Source: Halomonas alkalisoli (GTDB lineage Bacteria; Pseudomonadota; Gammaproteobacteria; Pseudomonadales; Halomonadaceae). From it: DNA of 64,000 bases. Each line of letters starts with the position of its first letter. The first letter of the stretch is position 1. Shown here one piece after another: positions 41,465 to 49,811 of the stretch. Below the pieces are notes generated by a model. The model did no database searches, had not been told where the DNA came from, and saw only the letters and a program-made list of their open reading frames with translations. The stretch lies in contig NZ_JAKCMI010000041.1 in the NCBI RefSeq assembly GCF_021412585.1, positions 248,001 to 312,000 on the forward strand, written 5' to 3'. Both the position numbers and the translations under genes were made by a program.

Positions 41465-43042
41465 TTACGAAGTTTCCGTCTGCTTCACGGCGATGTCGGC
41501 GTCACGCCCTTCTTCACTCAGTGCCTTAATCATGCAGTAGGCCATGACCAGCAAGGCCAGCGAGAAGGGAAAGGCGGCGGCAATGGCGGCCGTTTGCAGT
41601 GCCTCGAGGCCTCCCGCCAGCAACAGCACGGCGGAAGTGGCACCAAGCCCCAGGCCCCAGATGACACGGTAAAGCTGCGGAGGATGCGGGTTGCCCTTGG
41701 CCAGGATGGTGCAGATGACCAGCGTGCCCGAATCGGCGGACGTCACGAACCAGGTCACGATCATCACCGTCGCCATGCCGATCATGAAGGTGGTGGCCCA
41801 CGGCACGTCCAAGGCAGTAATGGTCTGGAACAGAACCTTGGTCACGTCCGTGTTTGCGACCGCGGCAAGATCAACGCCACCGAACAGCTGCAGATGCAGC
41901 GCCGTGCCACCGAAGATGACGATCCAGACCCCGGCGCCCAAGGTGGCAGCCAACATTCCACCGAGCAGTACTTCACGAAGGGTGCGTCCGCGCGATATGC
42001 GAGCGATGAAAATACCGACATACGGGCCCCAGGAGAGCCACCAGCCCCAATAGAACAGCGTCCACCAGCCCTGCCACTGGCTTTCGGGATCTGAATTCGT
42101 CCAGAAGCCCATGCTCACGACGTTGGACAGATAATCCCCCACGCTGTTGGTGAAGGTCGCCAGCAGGAAGATGGTCGGCCCGGCCAGGATAAAGAAGGCG
42201 AACAGGATCATGCTGAGATAGATGTTCCATTCACTGAGCAGCCGAATGCCTTTCTTGAGCCCGGAGACGGCCGAGAGGGTCGCCATCACGGTGACGCCCA
42301 GCACCAGCAGGACCTGATTGGTGCTGCTGATTTCCATGCCGAACAGACTATTCAGCCCCGCATTCATCTGCGAGACCCCGAGCCCCAGGGTGGTGGCGGT
42401 ACCGAACAGCGTGGCGAAGATGGCCAGCAGGTCGATGGCATGGCCGATCGGCCCGTGAATGCGCTCGCCAAGCAGAGGGTAGAAAGCCGAGCGGATGGTT
42501 AATGGCAGTCCTTTGCGATAGGCGAAATAGGCCAGGATGGCGCCGACCAGAATATAGATCGCCCAGCCGTGCAGTCCCCAGTGGAAGATAGTGATGCTAA
42601 GGGCCGTCTGAGCCGCTTCCATGGAGTAGGGCTCAACGCCGCTCATGGCGATGAACGGGTTGCCCTGCAGGTGGTTCAATGGCTCGGCGATGCTCCAGAA
42701 CAGCAGCCCTGTCCCCACCGCGGCGCTGAACAACATGGCGAACCAGGTGAAGTTGGAGAACTCAGGACGCTCATCATCGTTCCCCAGACGTAACTTGCCA
42801 TAGGGGCTGAAAATGATCCCGATGGTGACGATCAGCACCACATTCACCGTCAGAATGTAATACCAGCCGAGTTCCTGTTCGATGAACTGCTTCACGCCCT
42901 GATAAATGCTGTTGGCCAGTGCTGGCTGCAGCACGGTGAAGAGGACGAAGGCGACCACCATCGCTATCGAGGCGATCGCCATGGTCCTGTCCACGCCGGC
43001 AAACACACCGCGCCTTGGGGTGGCCTGTCGAGAGTCTGGCAT
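41465..43042 (-). CDS. BCCT-family betaine carrier, likely trigonelline importer
   Basis: This is a 525-aa transporter with twelve helices. The BCCT signature is intact: WWTLFYWGWWLSWGPYVGIFIARISRGRTLREVLLGG. The helix-3 region reads FSAAVGTGLLFWSIAEPLNHL, lacking the GMGIG of sodium-coupled BetP, so the coupling ion is uncertain. Substrates of the family are quaternary ammonium compounds, and trigonelline is a betaine. It is first gene of the leftward operon and its promoter region carries the 17-bp GntR-type motif. Confidence 0.88.
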   Translation of the reverse strand: MPDSRQATPRRGVFAGVDRTMAIASIAMVVAFVLFTVLQPALANSIYQGVKQFIEQELGWYYILTVNVVLIVTIGIIFSPYGKLRLGNDDERPEFSNFTWFAMLFSAAVGTGLLFWSIAEPLNHLQGNPFIAMSGVEPYSMEAAQTALSITIFHWGLHGWAIYILVGAILAYFAYRKGLPLTIRSAFYPLLGERIHGPIGHAIDLLAIFATLFGTATTLGLGVSQMNAGLNSLFGMEISSTNQVLLVLGVTVMATLSAVSGLKKGIRLLSEWNIYLSMILFAFFILAGPTIFLLATFTNSVGDYLSNVVSMGFWTNSDPESQWQGWWTLFYWGWWLSWGPYVGIFIARISRGRTLREVLLGGMLAATLGAGVWIVIFGGTALHLQLFGGVDLAAVANTDVTKVLFQTITALDVPWATTFMIGMATVMIVTWFVTSADSGTLVICTILAKGNPHPPQLYRVIWGLGLGATSAVLLLAGGLEALQTAAIAAAFPFSLALLVMAYCMIKALSEEGRDADIAVKQTETS

Positions 43043-43153
43043 GGGGAGTCTCTCCCTATAGTTGTCTTGTAGTTGTGGCTGTGCCTGAAGGGCATACGAG
43101 CCTAGCGACGCATCAAGCCATGCACCTAAGGGCTGTCATGGCTCGAAAACATT

Positions 43154-43170
43154 TTGGTATGCCATAATAC
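43154..43170 (+). promoter_or_regulatory. GntR operator, site 1
   Basis: TTGGTATGCCATAATAC differs at two palindrome-compensating positions from sites 2 and 3. The core TGGTATGCCA is a near-palindrome typical of FadR/GntR-type operators. The preceding CATT is also shared with site 3. Confidence 0.78.
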
Positions 43171-43323
43171 AATACGCAAGCACTTATTCGCTCTCGATCC
43201 TTACTCCCCCCACAAAGAATAAAAATATTCTTAACTATCAATAATTTAAAAAGAAGTTTCATAAGAACTCCCGCTCCCATCGTTGGCTTGTCACCAGGCA
43301 AGCGTTGCCAGATTTTGATTTCG

Positions 43324-43340
43324 GTATTATGGTATGCCAA
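43324..43340 (-). promoter_or_regulatory. GntR operator, site 2
   Basis: On the minus strand this reads TTGGCATACCATAATAC, identical over 17 bp to site 3 at 49767. It lies 54 bp before the DUF1185 start and is inverted relative to site 1, 170 bp away. Confidence 0.8.
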
Positions 43341-43393
43341 GATGCTTGAGACAGTGACCGCCACCTGAACGGGGCAGAACAACGGAGACGACG

Positions 43394-43996
43394 ATGGGTT
43401 TTGAAATCCGCAAGATCGCGACCTACCGCGAGACGACCTACATCGAGGGGGGCAAGCAGGGAGAGCGCCCAGTGACCATGCTTGGCGTGGCAGCGGTGAT
43501 CGCCAACCCCTGGCATGGCCGCGGCTTTGTCGAGGACTTGGCTCCGGAAATCCGCAGTGGCTGCTCTGCGCTTGGCCAGCAGCTCGTCGAGCTGGTACTG
43601 AAGGAGATCGATGGCGATGCCATCGAGGCGTATGGCAAGGCAGCGGTAGTCGGCGCCGATGGTGAGATCGAACACGCCTCGGCCATCATTCACACCCTGC
43701 GCTTCGGCAACCACTATCGCGATGCCGTGGGTGCGAAGAGCTACCTGAGCTTCACCAACAAGCGTGGCGGGCCGGGCAGCTCAATTCAGATCCCCATGAT
43801 GCACAAGCATGACGAGGGCTTCCGCTCGCACTACGTCACCCTGGAAATGCGCATCGAAGACGCCCCACGCCATGACGAGATCCTCGTCGCTCTGGGTGCC
43901 GCCGATGGCGGTCGTCTGCACCCGCGTATCGGCAACCGCTACCAGGACCTGCAAGAACTTGCCGACGAGGCCGAGCAGGCCGGCACCAACGACTGA
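43394..43996 (+). CDS. DUF1185 (amino acid synthesis family) protein
   Basis: This is a 200-aa protein of the family named amino acid synthesis/DUF1185: IRKIATYRETTYIEGG, then VAAVIANPWHGRGFVEDLAPEIRSGCSALG, GKAAVVGADGEIEHASAIIHTLRFGNHYRDAVGAKSYLSFTNKRGGPGSSIQIPMMHKHDEGFRSHYVTLEMRI. The function of the family is not established despite solved structures. It is first gene of the rightward operon and 54 bp past an operator. The literature on the trigonelline route mentions a conserved hypothetical protein assisting the last step; whether it is this family I cannot confirm. Confidence 0.85.
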   Translation: MGFEIRKIATYRETTYIEGGKQGERPVTMLGVAAVIANPWHGRGFVEDLAPEIRSGCSALGQQLVELVLKEIDGDAIEAYGKAAVVGADGEIEHASAIIHTLRFGNHYRDAVGAKSYLSFTNKRGGPGSSIQIPMMHKHDEGFRSHYVTLEMRIEDAPRHDEILVALGAADGGRLHPRIGNRYQDLQELADEAEQAGTND

Positions 43997-44012
43997 GCAT
44001 CGAGGAGGCAGC

Positions 44013-44843
44013 ATGGAGCTCACCAAGGCGCGCAAGACTCCCGATGGCACCCGTTTCTGGCGCCAGGGCCAGGGCTCACCAGTCGTCCTCATCCATGGCG
44101 TGGGCCTCGATGCCACCATGTGGCAGTTGCAAGTCGAGGCATTGGCACAACGCCATGAGGTCATCGTCTACGACATGCTCGGACATGGTGACAGTGCCCT
44201 GCCTCGGGAAGATGCCGAGTTGAATGATTACGCGGACCAATTGGCGACACTGCTCGACCATCTGGAACTCGAGCGTGTTGCCGTGGTGGGCTTCTCGATG
44301 GGCGGACTGGTGGCGCGCGCTTTTGCCCTGCGCCACCCCGAACGCCTGGCTGCGATGGCGGTACTGTCCAGCGTCTTCGATCGTGACGCGAATGAGCGCT
44401 CAGGGGTCCGTCAACGCCTGGCCCAGACCCGAGAGCGGGGCCCCGCAGCCAATGTCGGCGAGGCATTGAAGCGCTGGTTCAGCCCGGCCTTCCATCGGGC
44501 CCATCCCGAACGGATCGCCGAGATCCATGAGATCGTCAGAAACAACCATCCTCAAGGGTATTACCGCAGCTATGCCCTGTTCGGAACTGAGGATCGCTTC
44601 GGTACCGAGCGTCTGCAGACGATCCGTGTGCCGGCCCTGGTCGCCACCGGCGAGCTGGATCCGGGGTCCACGCCTCGCATGGCGCGCGCCCTGGCAGAAC
44701 ACCTTCCCAATGCCGAGGTGCATATCTTCCCCGGCCAGCGGCATATGGTGCCCATGGAGGACCATGAAGCCGTCAACGCCGTGCTGCTGCGCTTTCTTGC
44801 CAAGGCATTGGCCCACGCCCCATCCAAGGAGGCACTCCAATGA
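44013..44843 (+). CDS. tgnD: Alpha/beta hydrolase, likely MFMS hydrolase TgnD
   Basis: This is a 276-aa hydrolase resembling 3-oxoadipate enol-lactonase: VVLIHGVGLDATMWQLQ, then VYDMLGHGDSALP, the nucleophile S95 in VAVVGFSMGGLVARAFALRHPERL, an Asp in VATGELDPGSTP and a His in FPGQRHMVPMEDHE. By cluster position it should be the enzyme that splits (E)-2-((N-methylformamido)methylene)succinate into succinate semialdehyde, methylamine, formate and CO2. GAGGAGG precedes ATG 44013, and the stop overlaps the tgnC start by 4 bp. Confidence 0.75.
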   Translation: MELTKARKTPDGTRFWRQGQGSPVVLIHGVGLDATMWQLQVEALAQRHEVIVYDMLGHGDSALPREDAELNDYADQLATLLDHLELERVAVVGFSMGGLVARAFALRHPERLAAMAVLSSVFDRDANERSGVRQRLAQTRERGPAANVGEALKRWFSPAFHRAHPERIAEIHEIVRNNHPQGYYRSYALFGTEDRFGTERLQTIRVPALVATGELDPGSTPRMARALAEHLPNAEVHIFPGQRHMVPMEDHEAVNAVLLRFLAKALAHAPSKEALQ

Positions 44844-46318
44844 GTCTTGATACGCTATCCATGTACATCGATGGAGAATGGGTCTCTGCCCGTTCCGGCA
44901 CTACCTTCGACAGTTACGACCCCGCGACCGGCAAGGCCTGGTGTCGCGCGCCGGATGCCGGCATCGACGATGTCGATGACGCCGTACGGGCCGCACAGCG
45001 AGCTTTCGAGGCATCCGCCTGGGCCGGATTGACGGCCACCGCACGCGGCAAGCTGCTGTACCGGCTCGGCGAGTTGATTGTCGAGCACGGCGAGGAACTC
45101 GCCCAGTTGGAGAGCCGCGATAACGGCAAACTGATTCGCGAAACGCGCGGTCAGGTCGGCTACCTTCCCGAGTTCTTCTTTTACAACGCCGGTCTGGCTG
45201 ACAAGGTCGTCGGCGAAACCCTGCCGCTGGACAAAACGGACATGTTCGGTGCCACCGTGCGGGTTCCGCTCGGCGTGGTGGCCGCCATCGTGCCATGGAA
45301 CAGTCCACTGTATCTGACCGCCATCAAGCTTGCCCCGGCGCTGGCGGCCGGCAACACGGTGGTCATCAAGCCTTCGGAGCATGCCTCGGCTAGCCTGATC
45401 ATGCTGATGCGCCTGGTCGAGCAGGCCGGCTTCCCCCCCGGCGTGGTCAATCTGGTCACCGGCTTCGGTCCAACCTCGGGAGCGGCGCTCACCAGCCACC
45501 CACTGGTGCGCAAGATCGCCTTTACCGGCGGCGCCAATGCAGCCCGTCACGTCGTTCGCAGTAGCGCCGAGAACTTCGCCAAGCTGTCGCTGGAGCTGGG
45601 TGGGAAATCGCCCAATATCCTGTTCGAAGATGCCGACCTGGACAGTGCCATAAATGGCGTAGTGGCCGGGGTGTTTGCCGCCTCCGGGCAGAGCTGTGTG
45701 GCGGGATCGCGCCTGCTGGTTCAGCGCAGCATCTATGACGAGGTCATCGAGCGCCTTCGCGAGCGGGCGCGAACCATCCGCATCGGCGCCCCCTCGGATG
45801 CCGAAACCGAAATGGGGCCCATGGCGACCCAGGCCCAACTGGAGACCGTCGAGCGCATGGTCGCCCAGGCGCAAGCCGATGGCGCGCAACTAATCTACGG
45901 CGGCATGCGCCCCGACATTGCGGAAGGTTGGTATTACACCCCAACGATCCTGGCCTGCACGGCGCACGACATGCCCATCATGCAGGAAGAAGTGTTCGGT
46001 CCGGTGGTGGCGGCAATTCCCTTCGATGACGAGGCCGAAGCGCTGAGACTGGCCAATGACAGTCAGTTCGGTTTGGCCGCCGGTATCTGGACCCAGGATG
46101 TCGGGCGCGCTCATCGCCTGAGCCGCGACATTCGCGCCGGCATCCTATGGGTCAACACCTATCGCGCTGTCTCGGCCATGGCACCGATCGGCGGCTTCGG
46201 TGCCAGCGGCTACGGTCGCGAGGGCGGTATCAATGCCGTACACGATTACACCGAACTCAAGACCCTGTGGATCAACTTGTCCACCCAGCCCATGCCCGAT
46301 CCCTTCATCATGCGTTGA
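44840..46318 (+). CDS. tgnC: Aldehyde dehydrogenase, likely MFMB dehydrogenase TgnC
   Basis: This is a 492-aa ALDH. It has VVAAIVPWNSPLYLTAIKLAPALAAGNTVVIKPSEHAS (cofactor region), the glutamate in LSLELGGKSPNILF, and the catalytic cysteine in AASGQSCVAGSRLLV. It differs clearly from the GabD-type enzyme at 38880. In the known pathway TgnC oxidises the hydroxybutyrolactone (MFMB) formed by ring opening to the corresponding succinate derivative. It is translationally coupled to tgnD. Substrate assignment is by context. Confidence 0.78.
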   Translation: MSLDTLSMYIDGEWVSARSGTTFDSYDPATGKAWCRAPDAGIDDVDDAVRAAQRAFEASAWAGLTATARGKLLYRLGELIVEHGEELAQLESRDNGKLIRETRGQVGYLPEFFFYNAGLADKVVGETLPLDKTDMFGATVRVPLGVVAAIVPWNSPLYLTAIKLAPALAAGNTVVIKPSEHASASLIMLMRLVEQAGFPPGVVNLVTGFGPTSGAALTSHPLVRKIAFTGGANAARHVVRSSAENFAKLSLELGGKSPNILFEDADLDSAINGVVAGVFAASGQSCVAGSRLLVQRSIYDEVIERLRERARTIRIGAPSDAETEMGPMATQAQLETVERMVAQAQADGAQLIYGGMRPDIAEGWYYTPTILACTAHDMPIMQEEVFGPVVAAIPFDDEAEALRLANDSQFGLAAGIWTQDVGRAHRLSRDIRAGILWVNTYRAVSAMAPIGGFGASGYGREGGINAVHDYTELKTLWINLSTQPMPDPFIMR

Positions 46319-46332
46319 GTACGGAGCGAACC

Positions 46333-46839
46333 ATGATCGATACCCAACATTACAAGCAAGTTCTCGGCGCCTTCCCGACAGGCGTAACCATCGTTACGGC
46401 CCTCGACGAAGATGGCAGCTTGGTAGGGTTCACCGCCAGCGCCTTCTCGGCGGTTTCCATGGCCCCTCCCTTGATCCTGATCTGCCCGAGTCTGGGATCG
46501 GACTCCTATCCCGTCATCAAGCGAACTGGCCGTTTTGCCGTGCACATTCTCGGTCATGACCAGCAGGCCGTCGCCTACCGTTTCGCCGGCAAGGGGCGCG
46601 ACAAGGTCGAGGGAATCGCCTGGCATCGCTCCGAGCATGGCAACGCCATTCTTGACGGCGCCACGGCCTACCTGGAATGCCGGCTGTGGGAAGATTACCC
46701 AGGTGGCGATCACGCCATCGTCGTTGGAGAGGTACAGACATTATGGCTCGGTGACGAAGACCTCGACCCTCTTCTGTACTGTCGGGGAAAGATGGACAAG
46801 TTGCCCGAGACCTTCCGATTTACAGCGGCGCCAGCCTGA
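46333..46839 (+). CDS. tgnA: Flavin reductase, likely TgnA
   Basis: This is a 168-aa HpaC/RutF-type flavin reductase: FPTGVTIVTALDEDGSLVGFTASAFSAVSMAPPLILICPS, then FAVHILGHDQQAVAYRFAGKGRDKVEGIAWH, and GDHAIVVGEVQTLWL. It supplies FMNH2 from NAD(P)H to the LLM oxygenase encoded on the divergent operon. ATG 46333 follows ACGGAG and lies 14 bp after tgnC. Confidence 0.85.
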   Translation: MIDTQHYKQVLGAFPTGVTIVTALDEDGSLVGFTASAFSAVSMAPPLILICPSLGSDSYPVIKRTGRFAVHILGHDQQAVAYRFAGKGRDKVEGIAWHRSEHGNAILDGATAYLECRLWEDYPGGDHAIVVGEVQTLWLGDEDLDPLLYCRGKMDKLPETFRFTAAPA

Positions 46840-46861
46840 AACACACCGCGAGGTATTTCCT

Positions 46862-47242
46862 GTGTCACAAGAACGTTTCGAGAGAGGCCTGGAGAAACGA
46901 CGCCGTGTACTCGGCGCCGAGTATGTCGACCAGTCGATACGCAATGCCGACGATTTCACTCGGCCACTGCAGCAACTGGTCACCGAGTACTGCTGGGGTG
47001 AAGTGTGGCAGCGCCAAGGACTCAGTGACCGCGATCGTAGCGTGATAAACTTGGCCATGATCACCGCCCTGAACCGCCCCCACGAACTGCGCCTGCACGT
47101 CCGCGGAGCGATCAACAACGGTCTCAGCGTCGAGGAGATCCGCGAGATTCTGCTGCAAACAGCGGTCTACTGCGGGGTGCCGGCGGCCATCGATGCCTTC
47201 CGTAACGCTCGTGAGGTATTGAGCGAAATGGGCGAGCTATAG
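46862..47242 (+). CDS. PcaC-like carboxymuconolactone decarboxylase family protein
   Basis: This is a 126-aa protein: LVTEYCWGEVWQRQGLSDRDRSVINLAMITALNRPHELRLHVRGAINNGLSVEEIREILLQTAVYCGVPAAIDAFRNA. This is the PcaC form, without the AhpD CxxC. PcaC removes CO2 from a carboxymuconolactone. The hydrolase step of the trigonelline route also releases CO2, so help with a decarboxylation is an attractive guess. The start is GTG 46862 with GAGG upstream. Confidence 0.85.
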   Translation: MSQERFERGLEKRRRVLGAEYVDQSIRNADDFTRPLQQLVTEYCWGEVWQRQGLSDRDRSVINLAMITALNRPHELRLHVRGAINNGLSVEEIREILLQTAVYCGVPAAIDAFRNAREVLSEMGEL

Positions 47243-47257
47243 CCTGGGAGTCCGGCA

Positions 47258-48028
47258 ATGGCGCGACTCTCTGGATCTGGAGATGTAACAATGCGAAGAG
47301 CGCTACGGGATGACAGCCTCAGGGTCACGCGAAATCAGCCTACCCTCCGCGAGATCGTGGTCGACAAGCTTCGCCAGGCCATCATGACCTTCCAGTTGTT
47401 GCCTGGCGACCGCTTGGTGGAACGCGATCTATGCGAACGCCTGGGGGTCAGTCGCACCTCGGTGCGCGAAGCCTTGCGCCAGCTCGAGGCCGAGGGTCTG
47501 GTGGAGCATTCTGGTACCCGTGGGCCGCGCGTCGCCGTGATCACGCTGGAGGACGCTCGCGATATCTACGAACTGCGCTGCATGCTGGAAAGCACGGTTG
47601 TTCAGCTGTTCACCCAGAAGGCCACTCGGCGCCAGATGGCGGAACTGGAGCACACCTGGGAGATCCTCAAGGAAACGCTTCGCGAAGGCGATACCAACGA
47701 GATCGTCGAGGCTGTCAGCGACTTCTATGGTGTGCTCTACGAAGGTGCGGGCAACCGTATCGCCGGCCAGATCCTCAGCCAACTGCAGGCACGCGTCAAC
47801 TACTTGCGAGCGACGTCGGTATCCCAGAAAGAGCGTTCCCTCGACAGCTTCCGTGAAATGACGCGCATCGTGGAAGCGATCAAGGCACGAGATCCGGTCG
47901 CCGCTCATGAAGCATGCGTAGCGCACATCCAGGCGGCCGCCAAGGTCGCCCTGGCGGTTCTGGCGGCCAAGAGTGGCCAGTCACCGGAACCGATCACACC
48001 GCCTCTGCGCGTAGCTCCTCATTTGTAG
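47258..48028 (+). CDS. GntR-family (FCD) regulator of the tgn block
   Basis: This is a 256-aa regulator. Winged helix: LREIVVDKLRQAIMTFQLLPGDRLVERDLCERLGVSRTSVREALRQLEAEGLVEHSGTRGPRVA. FCD effector domain: DIYELRCMLESTVVQLFTQKATRRQMAEL through EACVAHIQAAAKVAL. The usual metal-ligand His of FCD domains after AVSDF is Tyr here. ATG 47291 (GGAG upstream) is an equally good start. FadR-type GntR proteins bind TGGTATnCCA-like sites, matching the 17-bp motif at 43154, 43324 and 49767. Confidence 0.87.
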   Translation: MARLSGSGDVTMRRALRDDSLRVTRNQPTLREIVVDKLRQAIMTFQLLPGDRLVERDLCERLGVSRTSVREALRQLEAEGLVEHSGTRGPRVAVITLEDARDIYELRCMLESTVVQLFTQKATRRQMAELEHTWEILKETLREGDTNEIVEAVSDFYGVLYEGAGNRIAGQILSQLQARVNYLRATSVSQKERSLDSFREMTRIVEAIKARDPVAAHEACVAHIQAAAKVALAVLAAKSGQSPEPITPPLRVAPHL

Positions 48029-48037
48029 CGAGGCACC

Positions 48038-48595
48038 ATGCACCTCTATTGCTGCCGTTGCGGCCACCATCCCCTTGCCCGCGGTATCCCCGAAGACGAT
48101 ACCCATGAACGTCTTTACTGCGGTGCCTGTGGCTTTGTCTATTATGACAATCCCAAGGTGATTGCCGGAGCCATCATTGAACGCGAAGGGCGCCTGTTGC
48201 TATGTCAGCGAGGCATACCACCACGCGTGGGTACCTGGACCCTGCCGGCAGGCTTCATGGAGCGGGGAGAAAGTGTCGAGGAAGCGGCGCAACGCGAAGT
48301 GATGGAGGAAACCGGGATCCAGGCCGAGATACTGACCCCCTACTCGATCTTCAGCGTTCCGCCGACCAACGAACTCTATATCATCTACCGTGCACGTCTG
48401 CAGGAATGGAGTACCTCTCCAGGACACGAGACACTGGATGTGAAGTGGTTCCACCCGGAAGAGATTCCCTGGGAAGAGATCTTCTACCCCGCCATTCGCC
48501 AGATCCTGGAGCGCTATATCGACGAGCAAGCCGGTGGCGTCTACGGCATCTATAGCGGCAGTATGGAAAGCGGCGCCATCCACTTCATGCGCTAA
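48038..48595 (+). CDS. Zinc-ribbon NUDIX hydrolase
   Basis: This is a 185-aa protein. The N-terminal zinc ribbon is CCRCGHHPLARG with CGACGFVYYDNPKVIAG. The Nudix box GFMERGESVEEAAQREVMEETGI is complete. This architecture is shared with ADP-ribose, NADH and FAD pyrophosphatases. It starts 9 bp after gntR, so it is in the tgn operon. A housekeeping role on flavin or pyridine nucleotides would fit a flavin-monooxygenase pathway, but that is inference. Confidence 0.85.
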   Translation: MHLYCCRCGHHPLARGIPEDDTHERLYCGACGFVYYDNPKVIAGAIIEREGRLLLCQRGIPPRVGTWTLPAGFMERGESVEEAAQREVMEETGIQAEILTPYSIFSVPPTNELYIIYRARLQEWSTSPGHETLDVKWFHPEEIPWEEIFYPAIRQILERYIDEQAGGVYGIYSGSMESGAIHFMR

Positions 48596-48605
48596 CGCTG
48601 CTCCA

Positions 48606-49706
48606 CTAGGGCGGCGAGACGATCTCCACCACCTCCAGCTCGAAGCCCGCCAGGCCCTTGTAGTTCAAGGGAGCACCCATGAGCCGCAGCTTGCCGACAC
48701 CGAGATCAGCGAGGATCTGCGAGCCGGTACCTGTGGAGGAATAGTGCCGGGGAGAGGGGCTGTCACTGCGCGGCTTGTTGAGCCGAGTGGCCCGCGACAG
48801 CAGGCTCTGCGACGATTCATGGCTGGCGAGTATGACGACCACGCCATGGCGCTCTGCCGCCACCGCTTCCAGGGACGACCATAACGACCACGCCCGGGGA
48901 CCTTGATACTCGGCTCCCACCAGGTCGCGTAGCGGATCCATCACATGCACCCGCACCAACGTCGGCCTGTCGGCCTCCATCTCCCCCATGGCCAGAGCCA
49001 GATGCGCCTCACCGCTGATGGTGTCTTCGTAGGTATGCAGGGTGAACTCACCATGCACGGTCTGCAGGGGTTCCTGCCCCGTCGGCAGCACCGTCTTCTC
49101 GGTGGCCAGGCGATACTGGATCAGGTCGGCAATGGTGCCGATGCGCAATCCGTGTCGATGGGCGAAGGCCTCCAGTTCGGGACGCCGCGCCATGCTGCCG
49201 TCATCGTTCATGATCTCGACGATCACTGCCGCCGGTTCCAGCCCCGCCAGGCGCGCCAGATCGCATCCGGCCTCGGTGTGGCCGGCACGGCTCAGCACGC
49301 CACCGTCGTGGGCGCGCAACGGAAAGACATGGCCGGGTTGGACCAGAACCCGGGGCTGGGCGTTCGGTGCCACCGCCGCCTTCACCGTGGTCGCCCGATC
49401 CGCCGCGGAGATGCCGGTGGTCACACCCTCGCGTGCCTCGATGGAAACCGTAAAGGCGGTGGCGAAACCGGAACCGTTGTTCTCGACCATAGGCCACAGC
49501 CCCAACTGGTCGCAGCGCGCGCCACTGAGCGTCAGGCAGATCAGACCGCGGGCATGCGTCGCCATGAAATTGATGGCGTCAGGGGTGACGTGGCCAGCGG
49601 CCATGACGAGATCCCCCTCGTTCTCACGATCCTCATCGTCGAGCAGGATCACCATGCGCCCCTGGCGGATATCCTCGATGATGTCTTCGACTCGATCGAA
49701 TGCCAT
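48606..49706 (-). CDS. RibB with degenerate RibA-like domain (RibBX type)
   Basis: This is a 366-aa protein. Residues 1-205 are a complete 3,4-dihydroxy-2-butanone 4-phosphate synthase: VILLDDEDRENEGDLVMAAGHVTPDAINFMATHARGLICL, then GISAADRATTVKAA, RAHDGGVLSRAGHTEAGCDLARLAGL. Residues 210-366 resemble GTP cyclohydrolase II but lack its zinc cysteines: VRVHVMDPLRDLVGAEYQGP replaces the usual CLTGDxxGSxRCDC stretch. Such inactive fusions are known as RibBX. It is divergent from DUF1330 with a GntR site between them, so it probably boosts flavin supply for tgnA/tgnB. ATG 49706 is chosen. Confidence 0.87.
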   Translation of the reverse strand: MAFDRVEDIIEDIRQGRMVILLDDEDRENEGDLVMAAGHVTPDAINFMATHARGLICLTLSGARCDQLGLWPMVENNGSGFATAFTVSIEAREGVTTGISAADRATTVKAAVAPNAQPRVLVQPGHVFPLRAHDGGVLSRAGHTEAGCDLARLAGLEPAAVIVEIMNDDGSMARRPELEAFAHRHGLRIGTIADLIQYRLATEKTVLPTGQEPLQTVHGEFTLHTYEDTISGEAHLALAMGEMEADRPTLVRVHVMDPLRDLVGAEYQGPRAWSLWSSLEAVAAERHGVVVILASHESSQSLLSRATRLNKPRSDSPSPRHYSSTGTGSQILADLGVGKLRLMGAPLNYKGLAGFELEVVEIVSPP

Positions 49707-49766
49707 AACGGTTCCGGTCCACTTGGTAGGTATTGATAGGTGGTGAGCATAGGACTCGCCATCATT

Positions 49767-49783
49767 TTGGCATACCATAATAC
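49767..49783 (+). promoter_or_regulatory. GntR operator, site 3
   Basis: TTGGCATACCATAATAC is identical to the reverse complement of site 2. It lies in the 105-bp divergent region between the ribB-type gene (start 49706) and DUF1330 (start 49812). It adds both genes to the presumed tgn regulon. Confidence 0.8.
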
Positions 49784-49811
49784 AAACAGTCACTACCTAC
49801 CGGAGGATCTC

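Larger units (their letters stand above)
43043..43393. promoter_or_regulatory. Divergent control region of the tgn operons
   Basis: The 351-bp gap between the BCCT and DUF1185 start codons is AT-rich in its middle (43140-43260). It holds two copies of the 17-bp motif in opposite orientation, at 43154 and 43324. GGAGACGACG before 43394 is the DUF1185 ribosome binding site. No further gene was seen. Confidence 0.7.

Noticed and set aside
38880..48028. Reading the LLM/flavin reductase/hydrolase set as a pyrimidine Rut pathway
   Set aside because: RutB-type amidohydrolase, RutC and RutE are absent, and the BCCT carrier and GabD-type enzyme fit trigonelline much better.
48606..49100. GTP cyclohydrolase II activity of the RibB-type protein's C-terminus
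   Set aside because: The zinc-binding cysteines and the CLTGD-type catalytic stretch are missing.
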